Both the position numbers and the translations under genes were made by a program. Below are positions 9,153 to 17,682 of a stretch of DNA of 64,000 bases, one piece after another. This stretch comes from Bacillota bacterium (GTDB lineage: Bacteria; Bacillota; Clostridia; Christensenellales; Aristaeellaceae). The stretch lies in contig JAEZIN010000029.1 in the NCBI GenBank assembly GCA_023436585.1, positions 186,001-250,000 of the forward strand. The letters are read 5' to 3'. The notes under the pieces are model-generated. The model made no database searches, had not been told where the DNA came from, and saw only the letters and a list, made by a program, of their open reading frames with translations. Positions within the stretch are counted from its first letter, which is position 1. Each line of letters opens with the position of its first letter.

Positions 9153-9268
9153 AGCAATCCCACTCCTTGTCTTTTACATGTTCCACACGAAAGATTCCGG
9201 ATAATGCCCATGCTTGCCAAGGCATGCCAAGCCGGCCAGACTGGCACGCCAGAGAGGATGCCTGCAGA

Positions 9269-9655
9269 TTAAAAAGGCGGCGCATGACCCCCAGTCTGGG
9301 AAGCCAATTCACTCAGCGGCCTTTTATTCATCAGACTGCGCACCGCAGGATGGGCCGTTGCTTGCTGGCTGGGCAGTTCGGGCGCCAGAGCAAGAAGGGT
9401 TTCAAGCATCTCTTCTTCCTGCATAAGGTCCCGGGACTGCGCTGGCGTCATGCCCCCGTGGGATGCGGCATTATGGTTTTTCCCGTGGCCGCCCTCCCCT
9501 GGCGTCGGCTCTCCAGCCTGCATAAAATATGATACCGTTGGAGAATATGCGGCCTGGGCGTTGCCCATACTGCCGGACATGTATACGGAAGCACATAAAA
9601 AAAGCACAAGCAGGATGGGAAACCATCCCTTGCCCAAGCTTAATTGCTGCCGCAT
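9269..9655 (-). CDS. Small secreted protein of unknown function
   Basis: A 128-residue protein, not recognised. It starts with a basic stretch and one hydrophobic segment (FPILLVLFLCASVYMSGSMG) followed by AQA, a plausible signal-peptidase site. The rest is a hydrophilic, low-complexity region rich in Gly, His, Gln and Glu, with a possible short helix (LMQEEEMLETLLALAPEL). Three in-frame ATGs cluster at the start; the one at 9655 has the best spacing to GAGGAG. The gene lies between hppA and gltS in the same direction but is set off by gaps. It may be a non-conserved ORF, although the signal sequence and ribosome site argue for a real gene. Confidence 0.55.
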   Translation of the reverse strand: MRQQLSLGKGWFPILLVLFLCASVYMSGSMGNAQAAYSPTVSYFMQAGEPTPGEGGHGKNHNAASHGGMTPAQSRDLMQEEEMLETLLALAPELPSQQATAHPAVRSLMNKRPLSELASQTGGHAPPF

Positions 9656-9765
9656 GTGCATTCTCCTCAAAAATTACTCCGATTCTATCATATACCAGCC
9701 GAATTGTGATGTCAAACAAATCTCACGGAAAAAACAAAATTCATACCATACGCCTATTTGTCCAA

Positions 9766-9790
9766 CAAAAAAGCGCCGTCTGAACGGCGC
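9766..9790 (-). terminator. Terminator of the plsC-gltS operon
   Basis: The stem GCGCCGT/ACGGCGC (9773-9779 with 9784-9790) is followed, reading leftward, by six T residues. Confidence 0.8.
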
Positions 9791-9806
9791 ACTGGAAGGT
9801 TGTTTC

Positions 9807-11174
9807 CTATTTCTTTTTACTGCCCTTGTACATCACAAAGATCAAAACCACCATATAGACCGCCGCCAGGCCCAGCGTCAAAAAGAGTAAGGCAGCTGAT
9901 TTTGCCGCCAGGCCGATGAGTATCAGCAGCGGCGCACCCAGCACAATGCCGAAGCTGGAGCCGGTGATCAGGTTGTTGGCGGCCGGCGTTTTGAAAGTGG
10001 GATCAAGCTGCCGAAGCAGGATCACGCCGGAGCTGATGGTGCCCGTCAGCATGCCGTACATGGAAACGAAGGCCTCCTCCTCATAGCCGGGATACACCAC
10101 CTTGCACAGCCAGCGCAGGTAATAGAAGGTGGTTACCCCACCCGCCACGGCCATCAAAAGGAAAGGGATCCACAGGCCCGAAAGCTCCGAAAAATTGATC
10201 GAGGAGATGCCGGATACGATCATCAGGTCAAAGGCCAGGCCGGAAATGCGGCTGAGCAGATAATTGTTTTGGTACTGGCGCGTCATGACCTTTGATTTGC
10301 GCAGCGCCTTCATGACAGCGCGGATCAAAAGCGCCAGCATGGAGCCCGTAATGAAATTGAAGCCCCACAAAAGCGGCGACAGGAGGCTCCCCAGGCTTTG
10401 GGAAGCCGCGCCGATTCCCTTTGTCAGCCCAAGGGTCACAAGATAAGTCAAGAGGTATGTGAGGAATACCAGCGCCACCTGAATGGACAGCCTGTCCACC
10501 GATTCGGAAAGCGGCGCTTCGCCTTTGTCCTCAAAGGTGTCCACCGTAATGGAGCCGGACAGCATATCCGCGTCCCTGCCGACCTTCAGACCGCGCCGGG
10601 AACGGATATTCAGGTAGATGACGCCCACCACGCAGGCGCAAAGGTAGCCTGCCGCCGCCAGGGAAAGGCCGAAGGACTGGCCGCCCGCAAACCCCAGCGC
10701 TTCATACGTGCTGCCCACGTTGTTGGCCTGGCCGGCGCCCTGGCCGTAGCCCATGGGCAGCAGGATGCCCGAGGCCTTGAACAGCCCCGGCATGACTGTG
10801 TAGCCAAGCGCGATGGATATGGCAAGCCCCGCCACCGCCTGCATCATGTATGTGCTGATGATCAGCGCGCCGCTTTGGAAGCCCTTGCCCTGGCTCTTGT
10901 CGCCTTCCGCGGTGCTGCGCAGGGACAGGGAAATGAAGCCGATGGCGATACCGTGGTATGTGACCATTTCCAAAAACGCGGCCGGCAGATTCAAAATTCC
11001 CAGGCTTCGAAGGGCCAGCAGCAAAAAGCCGGCCAGCACCGATGTGGGCATCAGCGTCTTGCGGATCAGCGTGCTTTTGCGCAAAAGCACATTGGAGATA
11101 AGCAGCGATCCGGCCAGGATACCCATGTTGATAAAAAAGTTCCATAGCCCTGTGTTGGCGGCGGAGTAGTCCAA
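9807..11174 (-). CDS. Sodium:glutamate symporter (GltS) family protein
   Basis: A 455-residue membrane protein with two sets of hydrophobic helices and the GltS-type glycine-rich loop MGYGQGAGQANNVGSTYE, where characterised members bind Na+ and glutamate. A second re-entrant-like loop (GMLTGTISSGVILLRQLDPT) occurs in the C-terminal half, matching the inverted-repeat design of the family. The start is TTG, only one base after the stop of the acyltransferase gene, so the two form an operon. Substrate specificity for glutamate is inferred from the family only; the link with lipid acylation is not obvious. Confidence 0.82.
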   Translation of the reverse strand: MDYSAANTGLWNFFINMGILAGSLLISNVLLRKSTLIRKTLMPTSVLAGFLLLALRSLGILNLPAAFLEMVTYHGIAIGFISLSLRSTAEGDKSQGKGFQSGALIISTYMMQAVAGLAISIALGYTVMPGLFKASGILLPMGYGQGAGQANNVGSTYEALGFAGGQSFGLSLAAAGYLCACVVGVIYLNIRSRRGLKVGRDADMLSGSITVDTFEDKGEAPLSESVDRLSIQVALVFLTYLLTYLVTLGLTKGIGAASQSLGSLLSPLLWGFNFITGSMLALLIRAVMKALRKSKVMTRQYQNNYLLSRISGLAFDLMIVSGISSINFSELSGLWIPFLLMAVAGGVTTFYYLRWLCKVVYPGYEEEAFVSMYGMLTGTISSGVILLRQLDPTFKTPAANNLITGSSFGIVLGAPLLILIGLAAKSAALLFLTLGLAAVYMVVLIFVMYKGSKKK

Positions 11175-11175
11175 A

Positions 11176-12333
11176 TCAGTCGCTTCCTTCCTGTTGCTGT
11201 GCCATGATTCTGTATGTATCCAGGTATTTGAGCCCGCTTCGTTCCTTTTGGGAACGAAGCTGGTAATGGTTCCCCCTGATATCGGAAAATACGACGCTGT
11301 TTTTTCCGAACACTTCTACGCCCAGCACATCCTGCCATTTCAGCGCAAAATCGCCGCAGCGCATGCCCTCCCTGCTGACGGACAGATTGCCGCGCGCGGC
11401 AGGCTCCGTTTTATGGCCGGGAAGGATACGGATGATCTCCTGATCCGCATCAGCAAAAAGCTCGGCGGTGCTTCCGCTTTGAATCCTTTCCCGAAGCTTT
11501 TCCTTTTGCCATTGGCCCCATTCATCCACGGTATGGAATGGTCCAGGTGATAGATAGCCCATTTCGTCAAGCTTTACGCTCAGGCCGCAAGCACAGGCAA
11601 ACCGGTTGTCCTCCCCGTAAAGCGTGCCGATGCTTTGACATTGGGGGCACATGTACAGCGCGTTTTCCAGCCCCTGGGCCAGGCGTTTTCCACGGTAAGC
11701 CACGGGGTCCTCCGCCTGGCGCGCATAGGCATCCTCCCCGATATCCGCCACGATGGCCGCGTTCACCTGTTCCGGCGTCATATTCGCAAGCTCTCCGGGG
11801 GTATACACGCGCACAGGGTAGCCCCGCATCCGGCCCCGGCGGAAGGTGTGGGCCCAGCGGGGGCTGGTGAAATAGCCGCCCTCCAGCCGGTAGGTCACAA
11901 GGGCCGCACCGGAGGCCTTCACCAGGCTGCCCGTGGCGCTTACCACGGGGCAGGGCTTGCCATGGAAGGATTTGCTGCCTTCCGCGAACAGGCCGATATT
12001 GTAACCCTTCTTCAGCCTTCTGACCATCTGCATGGCGGTGCTTACATCCGCCCCGCCCTTCTGTTTGGGGATGGGGTCCAGGAAATACTTTAAAAAGCCG
12101 CCCAATACACGCGTGCGGAACAGATGCTCGCTGGCCACAAAATACATGTGCTTCTTAAAACTGATGCTGACGAATAAGGCGTCAAGGTCGGTGGTGTGGT
12201 TGGCGATTACGATATACGGCCCGCTTATATCCGGCGCGGGCAGCGCCTTATAACAGAATAACCGTTTCAACATTGGACTCAGCACCGCTCTGGCTCCCCG
12301 GTAGAACCTTAAGTGCCGCTTACTGGACTGCAT
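11176..12333 (-). CDS. PlsC-type acyltransferase with C-terminal zinc ribbon
   Basis: A 385-residue protein. The N-terminal half is a 1-acylglycerol-3-phosphate acyltransferase domain: NHTTDLD gives the catalytic HX4D motif (about residue 47) and FAEGSKSFHG the acceptor-binding block. The C-terminal half is unusual for PlsC proteins: a zinc ribbon (CPQCQ ... CACG, about residues 265-295) and an extra domain that ends in a PH-like beta-rich region (VLGVEVFGKNSVVFSDIRGN). It may act on a lipid other than phosphatidate precursors, or dock to another protein. It is co-transcribed with the downstream gltS-like gene. Confidence 0.87.
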   Translation of the reverse strand: MQSSKRHLRFYRGARAVLSPMLKRLFCYKALPAPDISGPYIVIANHTTDLDALFVSISFKKHMYFVASEHLFRTRVLGGFLKYFLDPIPKQKGGADVSTAMQMVRRLKKGYNIGLFAEGSKSFHGKPCPVVSATGSLVKASGAALVTYRLEGGYFTSPRWAHTFRRGRMRGYPVRVYTPGELANMTPEQVNAAIVADIGEDAYARQAEDPVAYRGKRLAQGLENALYMCPQCQSIGTLYGEDNRFACACGLSVKLDEMGYLSPGPFHTVDEWGQWQKEKLRERIQSGSTAELFADADQEIIRILPGHKTEPAARGNLSVSREGMRCGDFALKWQDVLGVEVFGKNSVVFSDIRGNHYQLRSQKERSGLKYLDTYRIMAQQQEGSD

Positions 12334-12501
12334 GTCTTCCCTTTCTTGTCATGAACATAGTAGCGTTCCGGTATTAAAATATAACATATAATCCTTGTTT
12401 TCGCCAGATTGTTTCGCACGCCACACCTGTAATATTTTGATTGATTTTGAGGATGCCTCTGCAAGAAGATCCTGTGGATGAACCGATCATGCATAAAAGA
12501 C

Positions 12502-12533
12502 GCAGGGACGCCCCCCTATGGAAGCGCCCCTGC
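12502..12533 (-). terminator. Possible terminator after methyltransferase gene
   Basis: An imperfect inverted repeat (GCAGGGGCGC with GCGTCCCTGC) is followed by GTCTTTT. The T run is short, so the call is tentative. Nothing else is seen in the 257-base gap. Confidence 0.4.
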
Positions 12534-12590
12534 TGGAAAAGTGCCTGTATGGGTATCCCGCCGGCCTTGGAAACAAGCGGAAGAAGGAGA

Positions 12591-13271
12591 TCACCGGTCT
12601 CGCCGGGCAGATGCAGATGGCTGCTTGATTGCCACAAAGACAGTGGTGTTCTCCCATTGCCTTGCGACGCGGATATCCGTGAAACCGGCTTCCTTCAGGA
12701 GCTTCATTTCGGTCCCCGGTGTGAACGGCGTATCGTAATGGTACGAGCCGCCGGGCATGTTTTCTCCTGACAGGCGCAGGCTTTCGCCAAGGTAAAAATC
12801 TTCTTCCTCCTGCGTTTTCACGGTGTAGTCCCCCAGCACAAACTTCCCCGCGGGCTTTAATGCCCGGTATATCCTTTGATAGAGAGCCCGCTTTTGCTCT
12901 TTGGCAAAGTGGTGCAGGGAGTAGGTGGACAACGCATAGCCGTAGGCTCCGTCCGCAAGGGGCACATCAAAGTAGGAGCCGCAGATCAAATGAAGATTTT
13001 TGCCGGGATATTTGGCTTTCAGCAGCGACAGCATGGCTTGGGAGACATCGACGCCCGTAACAGATAGCCCGGGGCATTGGTTAAGCAGCCTATCAAGCTC
13101 CAGCCCTGTGCCGCAGCCCAGGTCCAGAAGGCTGTCCGTCTCCTTCAGGCCGTAAAGCTGCCTGGCGGTTTCCTCATAAAACTCCTCCAGGCCCAGATCT
13201 TTGAGCATGTGGTCATCATAGCTTAACGCGCGGGCGTTGAAAAACGCGTCCATTTTCTCCAGAGCGGCCAT
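12591..13271 (-). CDS. Class I SAM-dependent methyltransferase
   Basis: A 226-residue UbiE/Coq5-like methyltransferase. Motif I is LLDLGCGTGLELDRLL (about residue 48), the acidic residue of motif II is in VTGVDVSQAML, and motif IV/post-I is YGYALSTYSLHHF. The LHHF stretch is common in small-molecule methyltransferases. Length is typical. It lies 34 bases downstream of a GNAT gene in what looks like a three-gene operon headed by another GNAT gene. The acceptor is unknown. Confidence 0.88.
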   Translation of the reverse strand: MAALEKMDAFFNARALSYDDHMLKDLGLEEFYEETARQLYGLKETDSLLDLGCGTGLELDRLLNQCPGLSVTGVDVSQAMLSLLKAKYPGKNLHLICGSYFDVPLADGAYGYALSTYSLHHFAKEQKRALYQRIYRALKPAGKFVLGDYTVKTQEEEDFYLGESLRLSGENMPGGSYHYDTPFTPGTEMKLLKEAGFTDIRVARQWENTTVFVAIKQPSASARRDR

Positions 13272-13305
13272 AGATCATATCCTCCAAAATGCGGGTGAAC
13301 AGCTT

Positions 13306-14199
13306 TTATCCCTTGTATTCCCACCAGGTCTCGGTATGGATGGGATCAAAGCCGATGTTGTAATAAAACTGCTGGTTGGAGCCCACAAACGCCTGGGGGG
13401 CGCCCAGCTTGCCGCAGCGGGATATAGCCTCCAGCACCGCCGCGCGGCCCAGGCCCAGCTTGCGGTAATCGGGGTCGGTGGCTACCGGCTCCACCAGGGC
13501 GAACGTGTCACCGGGCATGTACCAGGTGCCGCAATGGGATACATAGTTGCCATCGGGCGCTACGACGCAGATTACGGTTTCCGGGTTGACGCCGGGGCCG
13601 GACAGCATCCGCTTGCGCATGGCAATCTGCTCCTTCGATGTGTCGGGCTTTCCGGGGTGGTCAAAGCCGCGCCACAGGCACCGGTTGTACTGATGCCAGT
13701 TCCAGTTATCCGCCATGCTGACAATGGAGAAGCCCTCCGGCAATTGGTAGCGCAGGCTTTGATCCAAGTCAATGGCGGCCATGTGCTCCACATCCCTTGT
13801 GGGGCAAAAGCCCATCTTCCGCGCGACGCGCTGGAACTCCCTGTCGTTGTCGGGTATGATGGCGCGGAACTTGCCATCCTTTTGAAGGTTTTTAAGGGCA
13901 TAGTCCAGCATTTCGGCCTTTAAGGCGGAGAACCTTTCATCCAGGCAGAAGAACCCGTCGCCCAGCCCGCTTTCATACGTGGCCAGGCCCACGATTTCCC
14001 CGTCCGATTCCCAGATGCCGATTTTATCAAGGTACCTGTCATCCAGCCAGCCATGGCCGATCATCCATTCCCAGCGGCCCCAGGGGAAATTGGGGGCTTG
14101 AACCTTTCCGCGGTTGAGGCGGATCAGAAATTCCCTGACCTTCAAATAGTCCGCAGTATACAGTTTTTCTTTGGAGTAATTGCGGAAGGTGGCAGGCAT
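13306..14199 (-). CDS. GNAT family N-acetyltransferase, two-domain
   Basis: A 297-residue protein with two GNAT-like halves. The C-terminal half has the acetyl-CoA binding signature VATDPDYRKLGLGRAAVLEA (R/Q-x-x-G-x-G/A motif) followed by FVGSNQQFYYNIGF, a typical end of the fold. The N-terminal half (IWESDGEIVGLATYESGLGD) looks like a degenerate copy. The open frame extends upstream, but ATG at 14199 behind GAGGA is the supported start. It sits 20 bases after another GNAT gene. The substrate is not predictable. Confidence 0.85.
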   Translation of the reverse strand: MPATFRNYSKEKLYTADYLKVREFLIRLNRGKVQAPNFPWGRWEWMIGHGWLDDRYLDKIGIWESDGEIVGLATYESGLGDGFFCLDERFSALKAEMLDYALKNLQKDGKFRAIIPDNDREFQRVARKMGFCPTRDVEHMAAIDLDQSLRYQLPEGFSIVSMADNWNWHQYNRCLWRGFDHPGKPDTSKEQIAMRKRMLSGPGVNPETVICVVAPDGNYVSHCGTWYMPGDTFALVEPVATDPDYRKLGLGRAAVLEAISRCGKLGAPQAFVGSNQQFYYNIGFDPIHTETWWEYKG

Positions 14200-14219
14200 A
14201 TTGTATCCTCGCTTTCTTG

Positions 14220-14741
14220 TCAGGCGTACAGCCGGTAGTAATGGAATGCGGTCAAAATTCCGTTGTGGGGAAGCGTCTTTTCGCCTTCGTATATGAAGCC
14301 CAGCTTTTGCGTAACACGGGAGGAGGCTGCGTTGCTGTGCTGCACAATGGCGGCCAGGTACGGGACGGAGGTTGCGGAAAAGCACCAGTTCACAAGCGCT
14401 TTTCCAGCTTCGGTGACGTAGCCCCTGCCCTGGTATTCGTCTGAGAGGGCGTACAGTATCTCCACCTCGTTATCCAGCGTGTCTTTTGGATGGAGCCCGA
14501 CATAGCCGATGGGTTCCGTTTCGCCTTTTTTCACAATGGCTAGCAGCACACATGGCTCCTGTTCATTGCATATGCGGTCCAGCATGCGTATCCATGCTTC
14601 CGCCCTTTCTGGGGTGTCGTAGACCATGTCCGTCATGTACCTTGACACAAGCGGACGGGTGGTGATTTCCGTCACCGCGGGCACATCGGATAGGTCAAAC
14701 GGGCGCAGGGTAAGCCTTTGTGTTTCAAGCGTCAGTTCCAT
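14220..14741 (-). CDS. RimJ/RimL-type GNAT acetyltransferase
   Basis: A 173-residue GNAT acetyltransferase of the RimJ/RimL group, which usually modifies protein N-termini or small amines. It starts TLETQRLTLRPFDLSDVPAV, has IGYVGLHPKDTLDNEVEILY (strand beta-4 with the acidic pair), YQGRGYVTEAGKALVNWCF (acetyl-CoA loop) and ends HSNAASSRVTQKLGFIYEG. Length and order are normal. It is the first gene after a strong promoter, a structured RNA and a terminator hairpin, so its expression may depend on read-through of that hairpin. Confidence 0.9.
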   Translation of the reverse strand: MELTLETQRLTLRPFDLSDVPAVTEITTRPLVSRYMTDMVYDTPERAEAWIRMLDRICNEQEPCVLLAIVKKGETEPIGYVGLHPKDTLDNEVEILYALSDEYQGRGYVTEAGKALVNWCFSATSVPYLAAIVQHSNAASSRVTQKLGFIYEGEKTLPHNGILTAFHYYRLYA

Positions 14742-14773
14742 GAATATAAATTCCTTTACTGTTGATGGGTAAC

Positions 14774-14804
14774 AAAAAAATCCTTCCCGGTTTGCCGGAA
14801 AGGA
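14774..14804 (-). terminator. Terminator of the structured RNA
   Basis: The stem TCCTTTCCGG (14804-14795) with CCGGGAAGGA (14790-14781) has a CAAA loop and is followed by seven T residues, 33 bases ahead of the GNAT start. Confidence 0.85.
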
Positions 14805-14953
14805 TCATACGCAACAAAACAGTCGGGGCTTGATTACCCCGCCGCGTCATAATGCAACTGATCCAATTCCAACAAAACCAGGGCCCCCTCGGGCCTCAAG
14901 CTTTCTGTTGTGAATAGGATCAGTAAATCATCATGACACCCCTTTGGTTTGAT
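14774..14953 (-). ncRNA. Structured RNA: 6S-like RNA or attenuator leader
   Basis: Reading leftward, a consensus promoter would start an RNA near 14953. It folds into a long hairpin (14937 to 14846, about 92 nt) with paired blocks GTCAT/ATGAC, ATG/CAT, ACTGATCC/GGATCAGT, ATTC/GAAT and CAACA/TGTTG. Then comes a small CGGGG/CCCCG hairpin, and last a 10-bp terminator stem with seven T residues. The length of about 180 nt, the long rod with small bulges and the strong promoter resemble 6S RNA. Alternatively, the 3' arm (GGAATTGGATCA) could instead pair with the terminator arm (TGATCCTTTCC), the design of an attenuator for the GNAT gene. The sequence alone does not decide. Confidence 0.55.
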
Positions 14954-14959
14954 AGAAGA

Positions 14960-14988
14960 ATTATATCCCACGAATTGGGAAAATGCAA
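14960..14988 (-). promoter_or_regulatory. Strong sigma-A promoter of the structured RNA
   Basis: On the minus strand TTGCAT (14988-14983), a 17-base spacer and a perfect TATAAT (14965-14960). Confidence 0.75.
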
Positions 14989-15054
14989 CCCGAATTTTAC
15001 CAGGTGACCGACCTGTTTGGTTTTATCTTTGCAGGCATCTCCGCGCCGTGTTAC

Positions 15055-15203
15055 CCCTCCATCTGGCTTAATCGGCGCATTACTCGCTGCCGCTCGTACT
15101 GCTCGTTTCGCCAGCCTCCTCCGCCTCGCTTCATCCCTCCATCTGGCTCAATAGTCGCCCTGCTTCGCTTCCGCTCGCATTGCTCCTTTTCGCCAGCCTC
15201 CTC
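15055..15203. repeat. Imperfect 80-82 bp tandem repeat
   Basis: Two adjacent copies start CCCTCCATCTGGCT (15055 and 15135) and end GCCAGCCTCCTCC (about 15122 and 15203). They differ at several positions. They lie in the 370-base non-coding stretch before the M20 gene. They could be an extragenic repeat family of this genome; no function is visible. Confidence 0.6.
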
Positions 15204-15351
15204 CACACCGCCCTATTCTGCCACTGGCAGGGGCGGTGTTCCGGAGCCACAGGCGGCGCTTCGGCTTCGGAGCCTATGGACTTTGCTTATGCAAGCTGTT
15301 ACAATGAAAAAAGTTCCAACCTATTCATGTCGTTTGCAGGGATGTGTTGTT

Positions 15352-16785
15352 ATGACCGTTATTTGGATTCTCGCTGTGATTGCCGTCTTTTTCGTTATCA
15401 TCCTTGGGCGTACGCTTGCTTTCAGGCCGAAGCAGGAACCGGCCGCGTCCCCAACGGAAGTGAAGCTGGAGGAGGGCAGGGTCGCCGCGAATATGCAGGC
15501 CATCATCCGCAGCAAGACCGTCTCCTACCTGGATAAGTCGCTGGAGGATGAAACAGTATTTGAGGAATTTCCCGCGCGGCTCAAGGAGCTCTATCCCCGC
15601 CTGCACGAAAAGCTTCCGCAGGAGCGCATTGGCAGCCGGGGGCTTTTGTACCGCTGGCCCGGCAAGAAAAGCGATAAGCCAGGCGTTTTGATGGCGCATT
15701 ATGACGTGGTGCCTGTGCAGGAAGCCACCTGGGACAAGCCGCCCTTTTCCGCTGCCATCGAAAACGGCGTCCTGTGGGGCCGGGGCACGCTGGATACCAA
15801 GTGCACGCTGCTGGGCGTCATGGAGGCGGCGGAGAAGCTGATCGGCGAGGGCTTTGTGCCCGAGAACGACATCTACCTGGCCTTTTCAGGGGATGAGGAG
15901 ATATTCGGCCCCGGTGCGCCTGCCATTGTAGCGGAGCTTGCGCGCAGGAACGTGACCCCCACCTTTGTGCTGGATGAGGGCGGCGCCGTGGTGGATAACG
16001 TGTTTCCCGGTGTCAAGGAGCCCTGCGCGCTGATCGGCCTGGGGGAAAAGGGCATCATGAACATCGGCCTGGAGGCCGTGTCCGCCGGTGGGCACGCGTC
16101 TACGCCCCCGCCGCATACCGCCGTCGGCATTGTGGCCAAGGCGGTCACGCGGGTGGAAAGCAAGCCATTCCCCTTCCGGCTCACCCCGGCCGTTTTCCGC
16201 ATGTTTGACACCCTGGGCCGCCGCTCCAATTTTTTGTACCGAATGATCCTCTCCAACCTGTGGTGCTTCAAGCCTTTGTTGAACCTCATGTGCATCAAAA
16301 AGGGCGGGGAGATGAACGCCCTTATCCGCACCACCTGCGCCTTTACCCAAATGTCCGGCAGCCCCGCGCACAATGTGCTGCCGCCCAAGGCAGCGGTAGG
16401 GGCCAACGTGCGGCTCATGGCGGGCGATACGGTGGAGAGCGCCAGGGCCTATGTGGAAAAGGCCGTGAATGACAGCCGCGTGTCGGTGACCATATTGAAC
16501 GGCACCAATCCCTCCCCCTGCTCCCCCGCAGAAGGGGAGGCTTGGGACAGGCTGATAACAGCCATCGGCCAGACCTGGCCCCAGGCTGCCGTCTCGCCGT
16601 ACCTGATGGTGGCGGCCACCGATTCCCGCCATTACGCCGCCATCAGCAAGCATGTGTACCGCTTCTCGCCCCTTCGCATGACGGCGGAGGAGAGGCGCAC
16701 CATCCACGCCAACAATGAGCGGATAGAGCTAAACAAGCTGTATGACCTGGTGCGCTTTTACGTACGGCTGGTCAAACTTATGTAA
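15352..16785 (+). CDS. M20 family metallopeptidase, membrane-anchored (CPS1-like)
   Basis: A 477-residue M20/M25/M40 zinc hydrolase of the carboxypeptidase-S type. An N-terminal membrane anchor (VIWILAVIAVFFVIILGR) precedes the catalytic domain. Metal and catalytic residues are present: MAHYDVVPV (His, Asp), WGRGTLDTK (bridging Asp), SGDEEIFG (catalytic Glu and metal Glu), LDEGGAV, and the final His in SKHVYRFSP. The open frame runs back to 14983, but that part covers a repeat and the promoter of the opposite RNA, so ATG at 15352 is chosen. It likely cleaves N-acyl amino acids or dipeptides. The aldo/keto reductase follows 29 bases later, possibly co-transcribed. Confidence 0.88.
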   Translation: MTVIWILAVIAVFFVIILGRTLAFRPKQEPAASPTEVKLEEGRVAANMQAIIRSKTVSYLDKSLEDETVFEEFPARLKELYPRLHEKLPQERIGSRGLLYRWPGKKSDKPGVLMAHYDVVPVQEATWDKPPFSAAIENGVLWGRGTLDTKCTLLGVMEAAEKLIGEGFVPENDIYLAFSGDEEIFGPGAPAIVAELARRNVTPTFVLDEGGAVVDNVFPGVKEPCALIGLGEKGIMNIGLEAVSAGGHASTPPPHTAVGIVAKAVTRVESKPFPFRLTPAVFRMFDTLGRRSNFLYRMILSNLWCFKPLLNLMCIKKGGEMNALIRTTCAFTQMSGSPAHNVLPPKAAVGANVRLMAGDTVESARAYVEKAVNDSRVSVTILNGTNPSPCSPAEGEAWDRLITAIGQTWPQAAVSPYLMVAATDSRHYAAISKHVYRFSPLRMTAEERRTIHANNERIELNKLYDLVRFYVRLVKLM

Positions 16786-16814
16786 CAGGGGCAATGCCCC
16801 CAAAGGAGATACGT

Positions 16815-17639
16815 ATGAATCTTCCGCGTATGGGCCAGGGTACCTGGCATATGGGTGACGATCCCGCCAGGCGGGCGGAGGAGATTGCCGCGCTGCGGGA
16901 AGGTGTCAGCCTTGGCATGACCATGATCGACACCGCGGAAATGTACGGCGATGGCCGGTCCGAAGCCCTGGTGGGCGAGGCCATCCAGGGCATCCCGCGG
17001 GAAAAGCTGTGCCTGGTTTCCAAGGTATACCCCCACAATGCGGGGAAAAGCCGCATCTTCCGCTCCTGTGAAAACTCCCTGCGCCGCATGGGTATTACGC
17101 ATATGGATATCTACCTGCTCCACTGGCGCGGCGGGGCATCGCTTCCGGAGACGGTGGAATGCATGGAGGAACTCAAGCGCCGCGGCCTGATCTTAAACTG
17201 GGGCGTGTCGAATTTTGATACATCGGATATGAAGGAGCTATTCTCCATTCCCGGCGGAAAGAACTGTGCCGTGAACCAGGTGCTGTATCACCTGGGTTCC
17301 AGGGGCATCGAATTCGAGCTGCTGCCTTTTATGAAGGAGCATCATGTGCCCGTTATGGCCTACTGCCCCCTGGCCCAGCAAAGCTTGCTGAAACCCGAGC
17401 TGTTCTCCAGCCGGGCCGTGCGGGAAATCGCCTCCCGCCGTAATATTACGCCTGCCCAGGTGCTGCTGGGCTTCATCCTCCGCGATCCATTTTTGATTCC
17501 CATCCCTAAGGCGGGCAGCGTAAAGCACGCCAGGGAAAACGCGGCCATGCTGAACACACCGCTTTCCCCGGAGGAAATTGATCTTTTATCAAAAGCCTTT
17601 CCCGCGCCGGGGTACAAGACGCCCCTGGATGTGGAATAA
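16815..17639 (+). CDS. Aldo/keto reductase
   Basis: A 274-residue (alpha/beta)8-barrel NADPH-dependent reductase. The catalytic tetrad is complete: Asp and Tyr in MIDTAEMYGDG, Lys in LVSKVYP, and His in YLLHWRG. The cofactor end is also visible (LIPIPKAGSVKHARENAAML), a bacterial AKR pattern for binding the 2'-phosphate. ATG at 16815 follows AAAGGAG with ideal spacing. It is close behind the M20 peptidase. The natural carbonyl substrate is unknown. Confidence 0.93.
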   Translation: MNLPRMGQGTWHMGDDPARRAEEIAALREGVSLGMTMIDTAEMYGDGRSEALVGEAIQGIPREKLCLVSKVYPHNAGKSRIFRSCENSLRRMGITHMDIYLLHWRGGASLPETVECMEELKRRGLILNWGVSNFDTSDMKELFSIPGGKNCAVNQVLYHLGSRGIEFELLPFMKEHHVPVMAYCPLAQQSLLKPELFSSRAVREIASRRNITPAQVLLGFILRDPFLIPIPKAGSVKHARENAAMLNTPLSPEEIDLLSKAFPAPGYKTPLDVE

Positions 17640-17682
17640 TTTCTATTGAAACCATCGATCGGAACTGAATCTCTGCCATCAG

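Noticed and set aside
14983..15351. Open N-terminal extension of the M20 peptidase (123 extra codons)
   Set aside because: Its ATG lies within the -35 box of an opposite promoter, it covers an extragenic repeat, and the encoded stretch is low-complexity Pro/Ser/Arg. The membrane anchor starts at 15352.
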